A stretch of 46,821 nucleotides of DNA from Condylostoma magnum (Eukaryota > Ciliophora > Heterotrichea > Heterotrichida > Condylostomatidae): NCBI GenBank assembly GCA_920105805.1, contig CAKKTI010000107.1, positions 1 to 46,821 on the forward strand, given 5' to 3'. Every line of letters begins with the position of its first letter. Position 1 is the first letter of the stretch. Below, one piece after another: positions 36,062-46,064 of this stretch. The notes beneath the pieces are model-generated. The model ran no database searches and had not been told where the DNA came from. It saw only the letters and a list, made by a program, of their open reading frames with translations. A program made the translations under genes and the position numbers.

Positions 36062-37258
36062 ATGAAGTGTTTGGCTTAAAGAGGCGACTCCCAGTCCGCA
36101 AAGGTCCTTATAACCGCAAATCTCAACTCATACTCTCTTGACGTAACATTCGCAGATGAAAACACTTTCAAGTCAAAAGAAATGAACCAGAAATCTCCTT
36201 TCCGACAGCTTCCTTTACTAGAAGATGACACTTTAGTCATTTCTAACGGAGATGCAGGGATGAAGTTTGTAGCTAACTGTCTCGGAGAGCTATACGGAGG
36301 AAATCCTATGGAAAAGGCTAGAATTGATAACTGGCTAGACAACAGTACTCAGGTTCTAAGGCCGAATTTGAACAATTGGTTGGACTTCGTATTTGGAAAA
36401 AAACCAACTTGTGACGAGGCCATGAAGCAAGCCTAGACTGATGTAAAGAAATTCTTAATTGTGATGGAGCAGACGTTGAGGAATAATCAGTTCTTATGTG
36501 GGGCGTAACCTACCATTGCTGATATTGGAATTGCCTGTGATTTAGTTAATGGGTTTAGAGGGGTGTTTGACCAGAAGTACAGAAATCCTTTGAAAAATGT
36601 TACAAGATGGTTCACTGAGCTTACTTCCAGAAGCGAGTTTTAAAATGTACTAGGAAATGTTAAATTGTGTACAACTGCTTTACAAGCTCCTAAATCTGCA
36701 GCCAAGCCCAAGGAGGAGGTTAAAAAGACACCTCCGGTGTAATAACCTAAGAAGAAGGAGGAGAAGCCTAGGAATTTGTTGGATGAGTTGCCACCGACTA
36801 GTTTTGTATTGGACAATTGGAAGGGGCTGTATGCCAATGAGCCTGATAAGAAATCAATAATTCAGAACTTCTATGATAACTATGATCCTTCGGGATGGTC
36901 AATTTGGTGGTTTAAATATGACAAAGATGAGGGAGAAGGCCAGAAATTGTTTATGTTTTCAAATCTTCTCGATATGTTCCTTAATAGGCTTGAGCCTATG
37001 AGGAGATACTCATTCGGTGTTATTGGAATATACGGGGATGAGCCTGATCTAGAGCTATGTGGAGTTCTTGTATGGAGAGGACTTGATATACCCCAGTAAA
37101 TGATTGATCATCCTAGCTTCGAGTATTATGAAAAGAGAAAGTTAGATTTAAATAATGCTGAAGATAAAACTTTGTTAGAGAACTATTGGACAGACGTGAC
37201 AAAAGATGAATCTGTTGTGGAGGGCAGAGTACTTCGCGATTTCAGGTCATGGAAGTAG
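36062..37258 (+). CDS. EEF1G: Translation elongation factor eEF1B gamma subunit
   Basis: 398 residues. A GST-N-like thioredoxin fold (residues ~1-80, QKSPFRQLPLLEDDTLVISN) and a GST-C domain (to ~215, RNNQFLCGAQPTIADIGIACDL) precede a Lys/Pro-rich linker (PKEEVKKTPPVQQPKKKEEK). The EF1G C-terminal domain follows (LPPTSFVLDNWKGLYANEP, GWSIWWFKYDKDEGEGQKL, MRRYSFGVIGIYGDEP, GVLVWRG). It is the structural subunit of the eEF1B complex that recharges eEF1A with GTP. The C-terminal end (VLRDFRSWK) and length fit the family, so the following TAG (37256-37258) is the stop. Confidence 0.96.
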
Positions 37259-37446
37259 TTTAGTATAAGATTATTTGAGTAAATGTGCATTGATTCAGTA
37301 GTAGTGCATTTTAATATTATAAGCTTAGTTATCCTAAAATACACAATAACATAATTAAAATATGAGAAATTACATGACTTAAGTTGTAAGGTGTAGTAGA
37401 GTAAAACTCACTATGAGTTTGGCATATATTTTATAAATATAAAGCT

Positions 37447-37827
37447 ATGGCTATTATTAATAAAATGTTTTTCAGTTGTCCCGAAGAAGATTGTGTTAAA
37501 GCTTTTAAATCAAAAGCTTTACTTAAGGAGCATATCGTATAAAATCATAGCACCAGAAGAAGATTTAAGTGCGAAGATTGCTATAAATCGTTTAACTCCG
37601 CATAAAATTTAAAAGTACATAGTTTTGTACATTTAAGAGATGAAATCAATAATGAAGTAGAAATACCTGATGAAGTAGAGAAGTGTGAAAATATAGAAAT
37701 TCCCTTATTATCTGATCTTGTTCAAAATGCAAATGATCCACTATTTAAGCCTTATTTATAAGTTATCAAGCTGTATCCTTATTCACCCTTAGACAAAGCT
37801 ACGATATCAGCTATAAATAATGATTAG
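37447..37827 (+). CDS. Small two-finger C2H2 zinc-finger protein
   Basis: 126 residues. Two C2H2 fingers: FSCPEEDCVKAFKSKALLKEH followed by IVQNH, and FKCEDCYKSFNSAQNLKVH followed by SFVH. The spacing between them is short and lacks a canonical TGEKP linker (reads STRRR). The rest is acidic then hydrophobic, with no further domain. DNA or RNA binding is possible. An alternative ATG lies at codon 7. The end is uncertain: in-frame TAG, TAG, TAA and TAA follow within 18 nt from 37825, and I took the first. Confidence 0.78.
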
Positions 37828-37923
37828 TTTTAGTAATTTTAATATGTCATTATCATCCTTTAAAGAGCAATTAAACTGTTTAATTGAAACTACCTTTTCA
37901 TACATTGCAAACAGATATTTAAA

Positions 37924-39726
37924 ATGTCTTAATTCCCCGTCGAATTAACTAAACTTAGCACTACTAAAAACTTCTCTGATCTTTACTTCTAACTTAGGCG
38001 ACGTAAAATAGTAGCAATAACAGAATCCTAAGACAACAAGCTTATATGCATGCTTTAAAACACAGTCCTACTATAATATGACCCTGAGTCCTAAGATTCC
38101 GCATTTCTTATTGAAAATCCCTGGGGATCTGTAATACCCTAGGACATAGTATGTGGTTAGATAAGACTTAATTTCCCATGTATCGTTTCCCTGTAAGACA
38201 TGAGTATAATGTACTTGCACTGCACAACAGCTGATATTTTTACAGCTCAGCCCAGCGATATCACAATATCAGTTGTACGTCTTTCCTCTCCTTTATCTAT
38301 CATTCAGTCTAATATATCAGAAAGAATGTTTATAGGAATAAGTGAAAGAAGCATATAAGTTCTGGCAATCAGCAAAAGAAATGAAATTTTAGGTTTTTCA
38401 CCCTTCGCACCTAATTTAAGGCCTATTACTATAGAAAACAGTATTTAATTTTCTAAAAAATACGGAAATCTGTTTTATTATATTGATAGAGTTGTTGACC
38501 CTACATTGACTAAACTTTCATTTGGAGCTTCCAGGGAGGAGTATATTCTAGTGAAATGTATAATTGATAATAAAGAGATAACTGAAAGCAGGATGTTTAG
38601 CATTGGGTTCGAGGCAGAGCTAATAAGTATGGATATTGATAGTAATGATTTTCTAGTGTTTTTAACCTCTGATAATTGTGTGCATACTATGAGGAATTAG
38701 AATTTGCAATCAATAAGAATAGAAAGCAATCTTTAGCTATAAAGGATTAGATGAACTTATAATTCTTAACTTATTGTTGTATTTGGAGAGAAAAACAGTA
38801 TGTATTTTGTTGATATGGGCCTACATATGCTAATTCCAGTTTAATAAGGTGTAAAATCAGATTATCTACAGTTAAAATATGATGCATTGATTACAAATAC
38901 TTCATCAATACATTGGCTTTAGAATAGTTTGATACTAATTTACCCTAAAAACATAGTAAAAGTAGTATTAATACTCCCAGAACTTCTTTTACTTTTACAC
39001 TTGAAAAACTCAAAATTCAAATGTGCAGTAGAAACATTAGAAGGAGTGACTTAAGAATCTGAAATAATACAGGGCTTTACAGCCCTGACAGACTTTGTAA
39101 TAAAAAACCCGCAAAAAGAATACATAAAAGAGATTGAAAACCTTCACTAAAAGTGAAGTAGTACAAAAATCCCTTAAAAATATGCAGATTACTGTTTAAC
39201 TCGCATAGGCTACTAACTTCTCAGCCTACGACAATACGAGTAATCATTTCTAATAGCCAGGAAGTCCCACAGTATCCGCCTACTAGGTGATATAGGCTTT
39301 GCAGCAGAAGAGCAAGGATTCCATGGTATATCTCTTCTATCAAAGTATGAAAGAGAAAAACAAGACGAGTCCTACACTAACATCCGCTAAGAACTAGAAG
39401 GTATAGTAGCAGCAACAGGTAAGCAAATGGCAAGTTCCGACTACAGCAACCTACTAAGTGACTTTGAGGAAGTGCTAAGCACTTCCAGAATATCAGAAAC
39501 TCTGGCCAAGGGTGGGTACTTGGAAGAGAAGAACTTCTGGGATATAAACCTCGAGGAATATGCACAGGCTCTTTTACTAGAGGGTGAAGGATAGTTTGCA
39601 GAAGCCTTAGCACTGTATAACAAAAACTCACTGTCACTGGACGTATAAAGAGTAGAGGCTCTGATGCAGCAGAGTGCAAGGCCGTTGTTACCTACAGAAA
39701 CCCCTATAAACATGCAGCAGATATAA
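37924..39726 (+). CDS. Fritz/WDPCP-like protein (candidate)
   Basis: 600 residues in one frame. The N-terminal half is beta-rich without perfect WD repeats; late in it is VVFGEKNSMYFVDMGLHMLIPV, similar to the D-x-A-L-x-P-I blade of Fritz/WDPCP, the CPLANE ciliogenesis and planar-polarity effector. The C-terminal half is helical (YEQSFLIARKSHSIRLLGDIGFAAEEQG; EYAQALLLEGEGQFAEALALY), fitting TPR-like repeats as in that family and in IFT-type proteins. The family call is from motif resemblance only; another WD40-plus-helical-repeat ciliary protein is possible. Stop TAA (39724-39726), with another TAA in frame two codons on; the convergent gene ends 2 bp away. Confidence 0.5.
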
Positions 39727-39728
39727 CT

Positions 39729-40403
39729 TTAACTTCTTAAACTAATTTCCCAGTTGATTGTTGAAAGTTTGGCCCCTGGAATGAATAAGTGTTTATGTGT
39801 GCTGGTACGTTTATAAGTCTCAGCATCATTATAGTCTTTGTATGCAGTATGCTAACCCTCAAAGGCAGACTCGTAGTTGCTGGGGCTTTTGTATAAGGTT
39901 CCTGTACTTTCCGCTAGTTTTTGTCCCTTTAGCATCGATTTCAGAGGTGGAAGGAACTTAGGAGTGTCCATATCTGATACTGTATTGTGACTTGGTATAT
40001 TACTTCAAGCAGGTTTTTCCCTTTACAGTGTAATAGGCTTATAGTTCCTTAATCCTGACTCAAAATTAAGCTGACTTCGATTTGAAGTCGTTCCAATACG
40101 ATTTCTAGCCAAATGCATGCAGTCTCTGCTATTTCCTCTTAGCGTTTTAATATCAAGTGTCTCATATTTCTTTTAGTTTTAATTTTTCATTCTGGACTAC
40201 GTGAAGCTTTTAGGAGGAGCACTTGGCTGTTGTTTTGGATAAGGACGTGAGTCTGAAGATTGGCGAAGCTCCCGGGCTCATTGCAAACCTAAAGCAGAGG
40301 TCATTGACCCGCTTATTAAGTGCTTATACGACATTACATTTTTTGTAAGTTTTTATGTACTGCTTCTAGGCTCTTTATTGACTTTACGCTCTGTCTTAGA
40401 CAT
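39729..40403 (-). CDS. Basic disordered protein, unknown function
   Basis: 224 residues. Starts MSKTERKVNKEPRSSTQKL. Ser/Lys/Arg/Asn-rich throughout, little predicted secondary structure, Pro-rich patches (KQQPSAPPKS; PKFLPPLKSML) and a final NWEISLRS. No domain recognised. The opposite strand shows open frames too, but only this frame ends cleanly between its neighbours and has natural composition. Two Trp come from TGA. The start is 8 bp from the divergent LYR gene. Confidence 0.65.
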
Positions 40404-40411
40404 TTTTTAAT
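40404..40411. promoter_or_regulatory. 8-bp divergent spacer
   Basis: TTTTTAAT separates the two divergent ATGs (minus-strand basic protein, plus-strand LYR protein), the shortest divergent gap in the window. No motif can be defined in so few bases. Confidence 0.4.
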
Positions 40412-40744
40412 ATGGCTATAAATCCTGCCAAGGCATTGTACAGAAGGGTGATGAGAACCTTATGTGGTAAGTTTAGAGGAGATCTAGACACATACAACTA
40501 GTTTAAATTTGGCCTTAAAAATGTGATGTTACAAAACAAAGACACAAATGATCCCATGTTGATTGCTGAAATAGTCTTTGATTTTGACAACGCAAGGGAA
40601 TGGATTATTACAGAGGTAACAAGGGCTGATTTACTAAATGATGGGAAGTATAAACTGAAGATAACTTAAGAGCAACTACAGAAACAAGAAGTAAAGCCTG
40701 CAAAATTCCCTCAATATTTTGAAGTGAAAGTTCCTAGTTATTAA
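40412..40744 (+). CDS. LYR-motif (complex1_LYR) mitochondrial protein
   Basis: 110 residues. The N-terminus NPAKALYRRVMRTLCGKFRG carries the L-Y-R tripeptide at the start of the first helix, followed by basic residues and a downstream Phe (FKFGLKNVML), the pattern of LYRM proteins (closest in feel to MZM1/LYRM7). Family members bind HscB-ISCU and acyl carrier protein to mature respiratory-chain Fe-S proteins; the HscB partner is encoded 10 kb away, with no implied linkage. The TAA at 40742-40744 is the presumed stop. The next gene's ATG comes 6 bp later in the same frame. Confidence 0.72.
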
Positions 40745-40750
40745 TTAATC

Positions 40751-41782
40751 ATGGGAAACGGATGCTGTAAAATCAATGTCAATTCAAATATTACGAAAGT
40801 AACCTTACTGTTGAATGATGAGCAGATTGAGTTGCCTTTAGTTCCTTCGAATTATGAAGAACTCATATAATGTGCTACGGCTATTGCACTTATCAAATTA
40901 CCGGATTTCGGGCCAATGGATTATGTAACTTTGAGCTAGTAAAGTACTAAAAATAACTTGTAGTTTACTCTAAGTGAGGATAGGCACTACAGGATTGCGT
41001 CAAAACACTGTCAAAACATGAATTTGGAACTAAATGTAGGACTGGATTCTTATAGTAAGATGTTAGATACATAGTATTAGATAACAGGGGACTAAGAACT
41101 AGACGATGCTTTTTCATATTTAAAGCAGTAAGTCAGTAATCAGTAAGAACAGGTTAACAGTTTTCTTAAAGCTTTGAATAATCTGATGATTTTTACCTCT
41201 AATTTCTGCATTTAGACTAAAATTCCTACTATAAACAACGCTATAATAGCAGTTTTGCTGAACTTGGCAGTATACAGTAATGGTGATCCTAGAAATATTG
41301 GGCTTATAATAACTAATATTTCCCCTTATATCATGATTGACTCACTGCAATTAGAAGGAGAGGCAATTGACGGTATTTCATACTGGAATGAGTTTATATA
41401 AGAGCACTAAAAGGCAATTATAGCGTCTTAAAGCCTGTCAACAGTATACAACAACTTGCATTTAGCACTAGAAGACCACCTACATAAGGCTCCAAGCAAG
41501 ACAGACTCACAATATAGAAACATGCTAGCTAATATCTCATTACTTACTCAAAGAATCTAAGCATGTAAAGCCTTTTAAAGCAGAGTAATCAGTATATCCA
41601 ATCAGCTTAGCCAGTCAGTAAAGACAATGATGAGTAATCGCATCGATGAAGTAGTATCAACACTATTTCAAATGGTGCATATATCAGGGTTTAATTCAGT
41701 TGATAGAGTAGCTGAGTTGTTTCATATGAGGAAGAGTGTAAATTCAAGGGATTTAATACAACCAGGTAGAAGGGTTATTTGA
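40751..41782 (+). CDS. MGNGCC-type putative lipidated protein, unknown
   Basis: 343 residues. MGNGCCKINV fits N-myristoylation with a palmitoylatable Cys pair. After ~100 residues of beta character the protein is helical (FSYLKQQVSNQQEQVNSFLKAL; NNAIIAVLLNLAVYSNGD, reminiscent of armadillo-type helices). No family recognised. It ends in TGA followed at once by TAA (41780-41785). It is in frame with both neighbours, so its borders rest on the Met, the lipidation motif and stop position only. Confidence 0.65.
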
Positions 41783-41797
41783 TAAAAATTAGTAATT

Positions 41798-43012
41798 ATG
41801 GAATACGCGGATACTCTCTGAATGTCTTATGTAGTATACAAAGGAGCCAATGTTTTGCTGTAGTTACGTGAGTTTTTTGTTTCCTTTTATTACAACAGAA
41901 GAAGAATAGAGTACTCATGGAATGATGTAATGGGGGCAATTGAAGGTAATTCAAAAGAGAGTTTTGTTATTGTTACATGTCAAAAAGGAAATAGAACTAG
42001 AGAGGTTGTAGAAGAGGAGTTTACAGTTGAAGATAGGGATATGTGGATTAACAGAGTGTAACATATAAAATTGAAAGGTAAATTACCAGATTACAGTCCT
42101 CCACTTATACGCAAAAATTTAAGAGTGTTTGTCAATCCTGCATCCGGAAGAGGCAGAGCAGAGATGGTTTGGTAAGAAGCTTGTAGAGTTTTAAAGGTTG
42201 CTCATTTGAATTTAACACTTACATAGAGGAGAAATCATGTTTTAGATTTAATATAAGAAGAAGATATTTCGTAGTATGATTGCATTGTAATCATAAGCGG
42301 AGATGGGCTGGTTCATGAGGCGATTAATGCCATGATTAAGTATAAAGATAGATGTGTACCGTTGATTCAAATACCTTCAGGATCTGCCAATGCTCTAGCT
42401 GCCAATATTGCCAGCTTTTCTGATGAAAATTGTGATGTTATTTCCCTTAGTTATATATGCATTTAAGGGAAACCAAGGTAAATTGATATTACTAAAGTTT
42501 TAATGGAGGATTAAACCGAAGTGTACAGTTTTCTCTCTATTTCATGAGCTTATATTGCAGATGTTGACATTGAATCAGAGTGGCTTAGATTTTGTGGGAT
42601 TCTAAGGGTTTATGTATGAGGGTTTTGAAGGCTTTTTTGGCTTAGAAGATATCACGGGCTTTTGTCCTTTAATGACAGAAATATACAAGGAAACTTTCTA
42701 TACTTCCTATCTGGCAACTTGCCCTTTATTGGAGAAGGAATGCTAGTATTTCCTAGAGCTATACCAAACGACGGGAATAATGATATAATTACTATCATGG
42801 ACGAAGGGTTTAGTAAGTTAAGGCTATTAAGAACTGTGCTGACCCAGGATAACGGAGGACATGTAAACTTAGTTAATTACAGTAAAACATAGCATTATGA
42901 ACTAGTACCAAGAGCTGGAATATTCTCAATTGACGGAGAAGTTTATACAGCTTAGAGAATTGAAGCAACCGTTATGCAAAACTTCGCTGAAATTTTATGT
43001 TTAGAAAAGTAA
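41798..43012 (+). CDS. Sphingosine kinase (DAGK-catalytic family)
   Basis: 404 residues. A PH-like N-terminal ~95 residues (WNDVMGAIEG...EDRDMWINRVQHIKL) precedes the catalytic region: C1 VNPASGRGRA (112-121), C2 DCIVIISGDGLVHEAIN with the SGDG loop at 167-170, C3 PLIQIPSGSANALAANI, C4 SISWAYIADVDIESEWLR, and C5 FSIDGE. The C4 Trp250, conserved in sphingosine kinases and specific against ceramide or diacylglycerol kinases, is TGA (42545-42547). It phosphorylates long-chain bases to sphingosine-1-phosphate-type lipids. All core residues are present. Stops TAA TAA; the next ATG is 5 bp after the first TAA. Confidence 0.93.
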
Positions 43013-43016
43013 TAAA

Positions 43017-43892
43017 ATGAATTTAATAAGGTTTAGAAGGTTTAGTTAGTTACAGAAAGTTTAAAAGGAGTTTATACAGGAGTTTAAATTTGATGAGAAG
43101 ATTAATAAAGTAGAACAGGATACTTTTAGAAAGGACAAATGAGATTTTAGAAAGTTGTAAGGTATAGCATCTGTTGGATTTGGAATCACTACTTTTTTGA
43201 TTTTACAGTTTTTTAAGTAGGATTATAAAGAATATTGAGTGAGTTATTATGAATTGTATAAGTGTAATCTGAGGTGCTGTATTAAGAAAAATCGGAGTAA
43301 TGCAGTTTGGGACTATTTTTAATAAGAAATACAGCATGGAGTACATAATTGGTATTATCACATTATATTAATTGAGCGTTTAACTGAAATGCTAGTGTAG
43401 ATTTAAAGTCATTATTAATAGACTGGAAAATTGAATGAGTATAATATTGATTTAAGTGTAAAGGCAGTATAGTTGATTATTTAAGTGTATGATAAGCAAC
43501 ATTTAAAAAGTGAATTGTTCTTGTAAGCTCTTAGTTAATATTTATTTAGATTATCTAGGTTGGAAAGCAGCCAATAATAAAATATAGGAAGATTGATTAA
43601 TATTGTAATAAAGAATTCAAATAGTATTCCCTTATCATGTTTAAGAGCTATTGAAAATATAGCTTTAAGTAATCCGACTTTTCTAAACAATATAGACGAG
43701 AAATCACTCTTAAAAATAGCTAAAGAAACTAATAGTACAGATAAATACATAAAATCTCTGGCATAAGATATAATTACTTATATTTCTATTTATTACAAGC
43801 TGTCAAACAATAAATCTTATATTTAATATATAAATAGTACCACAAATTTCGAAGAATTTCCAGATATGCTAAGGAAATATATAAAATCTTAG
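43017..43892 (+). CDS. Single-TM protein with helical repeats, unknown
   Basis: 291 residues. A basic Phe/Gln-rich start (MNLIRFRRFSQLQKVQKEF) could be a mitochondrial presequence. One TM follows (GIASVGFGITTFLILQFF), then Gln-rich helices that look like ARM/HEAT-type pairs (INIVIKNSNSIPLSCLRAIE, NIALSNPTFLNNIDEKSLLK). No family recognised. Stop TAG TAA; the convergent gene's stop is 6 bp away. Confidence 0.7.
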
Positions 43893-43898
43893 TAATTA

Positions 43899-44495
43899 TT
43901 ATAACTCTTTTAGTTGATAACCTTCTATTTAATTACCACCTTGTTGATCTGTTTATAATTAAAGTTTGTCTGATATAAAGGTATACATTCCTTTTCAATC
44001 CTATGTTTTATTTTATCAAATCTATGTCACTTAGTAAACTGTTTATCAAAAGTTAGATTTAATAGCTTATTACTTTCTCTTTATTAATTTATCATAATCA
44101 TTCTTCTAGAAAACTCCAAATTAAATAGAAGGAGGAGGTTTTTGATATTATTGATTTTAGGCTAGCTTTCTAAGTGATTTTTTATAATATCAAGCAGCCA
44201 TACTTTCATACACTGTACTAGAGTCAGGTCTATCATAAAAATAAGTATGAAAGTACATTCCTAATCTATAATTCCCACTTTTCGTTAACATCTGAACTTC
44301 CTCATCTGTGAAATCTTAACTAATATTTTTTACCTTAGAAAATTCCTCAGAAATATGACAATCAGCACACCTGCAGCATAAAAAACACCCAAAATCTACA
44401 GAAATATAATTAACTTGCCCTAAATTGCAATCAAAACAATACTAGTTTTCAATTTCACTATCTCTAATCAATACCACTTATTAATAGCTTTCCAT
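43899..44495 (-). CDS. ArfGAP-like zinc-finger protein without the arginine finger
   Basis: 198 residues. The ArfGAP zinc pattern is intact: Cys20-x2-Cys23-x16-Cys40-x2-Cys43 (YCFDCN...YISVDFGCFLCCRC). The family continuation C-x-G-x-H-R-S-L-G reads ADCHISEEF, so His47 is kept but the catalytic Arg is Ile48. Downstream DFTDEEVQMLTKSGNYRLG, YFHTYFYD and AAWYYKKSLRKLA match the later helices of ArfGAP domains. I infer an Arf-binding or structural protein without GAP activity. The C-terminal third is Gln-rich. Stops TAA TAA. Confidence 0.8.
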
Positions 44496-44569
44496 TTATT
44501 TGTATAGGCCACTTCTTACTTAAATAACAACTGAATAATACTACTTATATTTCCTAATAATTTTATACA

Positions 44570-46060
44570 ATGTCAAAAAAAACTAAAGCTTAACTTGATA
44601 ACCTGCGTTAAAACTTCATCAATTAAGCCAAATCCTACATAGGTATCCCATACAATAAACGATACTACTCTCCAGAGGAGCCCTTGTACTACAGTCCATT
44701 ATTCCTGGACTGCTGCGGCTTAATAAGACGTGTTTTAACAGATCTCAAGTAAGACTTTGGATTTTAAATAGGAAGATGAAATTAAGGCTACTAATACGAC
44801 ATGCTTCCAGAGGAAATTTCCTTTAATAAGCTAAAGCCGGGTGATTTGATTTTCTACTCGGCAACATACTACAACCCTAACCGAAAAGTCCATCCTCACA
44901 ACATGACTCACGTTGAAATTTTTCTAGGAGGTGAGTCAGGTGAGGAGAGTCTAGGGTCAAGAATAAGCTCAAGAAGTGTTCAAATTTTCGACTCATATAA
45001 GTTTGTATCTCAGAACTACTATAATGTGGTGCATCACTATAAGAGTATAGATGTATGGCTTAAGGGTATTCTGAGAAGTTATTGCAGTAAGCATTATTGG
45101 CATTCACCATAGAGAAGACGGACTAAAAAATCTGCAATGTTTCCCTAGATTAAATAGTCAAGTGATTTGATTGTTATATCGGGGAATGCTGTGGTTAAGT
45201 AGGCTTTTAAGAAGACAGGGTATATGTTGAAGTAATCCGGAGGGGATGGATGAGTTTCATGGGGAGCAGCGATAGGGAAATGAAGAGAGGGGTTGGACAA
45301 TATGAAAATGAAGATGGCTAATTTAAAAAATTGGGTCTAGTTTGCATAAGAAGGTCTGCAAATGCCTGAAATGTACAGATTGAGTTAAAAGGCTGATAGA
45401 ATTTTAATAAAAAACAAACAATTTTAAGGAGTTTGAGCTTTAAAAACACCAGGAGCCAGTGGGTTTAATCTTATCAGTAACTTAGAAGCTTTTAAGGGTA
45501 AATTGCTATAAGGAAATTATCCTAATTCAATTCTTTAAAAGTATATCGAAAAACCATGTTTGATATCTGGTTTTAAGTTTCATATAAGAGTTTACTTCCT
45601 AGCTGTGTTTTCATAAGAATGGAAGCTATACTGAAATACACAATATAAAGGCTATACATCTGGAGAACCGTATGCTTTAGAATGTACAAGTAAAATTCCG
45701 CATATAACCACAATAAACTCCCCTGCATCGAGAGGATTCACAAGAAATTAATTAGAGCATGTAGTCCCCCCAGCATCGTTTGTCCAATTAGAATAGGAAC
45801 TAATACAAGATTTTGCTGATATGTTTAGAAGAATGGGGGAAGATTAAGGAGTAGACGGAGAGTTTATGATTTTTGGGTTAGACAGTATTATAGCAGAGGA
45901 CGGGGAAGTTTTCCTACTCAGTGCTGAAACTCAAATCTTAGAAACTGATACAAAAGACAGTAATTTGTTATGTTTCCTGGAGGATGTTGCTAAAATTTTC
46001 AAGCAATTGAAAAATAGCGGTGAATTCTCAGTTTCAGGAACTAACCTTATAGAAGTTTAG
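44570..46060 (+). CDS. NlpC/P60-like peptidase fused to tubulin-tyrosine-ligase (TTL) domain
   Basis: 496 residues, one frame. The N-terminal ~175 residues are NlpC/P60-like: SYIGIPYNKRYY, catalytic-type FLDCCGLIRR (Cys48, in the D-C-[ST]-G position), LKPGDLIFY, and His114 in MTHVEIFLGG. The C-terminal ~310 residues carry an ATP-grasp TTL domain: KKTGYMLKQSGGDGW, NLKNWVQFAQEGLQMPEMYRL, GVWALKTPGASGFNLI, YIEKPCLISGFKFHIRVYFLA, and a late acidic block. TTL enzymes ligate amino acids to protein termini or side chains. Several Trp are TGA. An in-frame TAG (45110) and an ATG (45137) sit between the domains, so two separate genes 24 bp apart cannot be fully excluded. Ends TAG TAA. Confidence 0.75.
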
Positions 46061-46064
46061 TAAA

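Noticed and set aside
39780-40390. Open plus-strand frames (membrane-like and PCI-like looking) downstream of the Fritz-like gene
   Set aside because: No frame continues well from a start and the minus strand gives a cleaner CDS bounded by both neighbours; the Leu/Phe-rich look arises from the complement of a Lys/Gln/Asn-rich gene.
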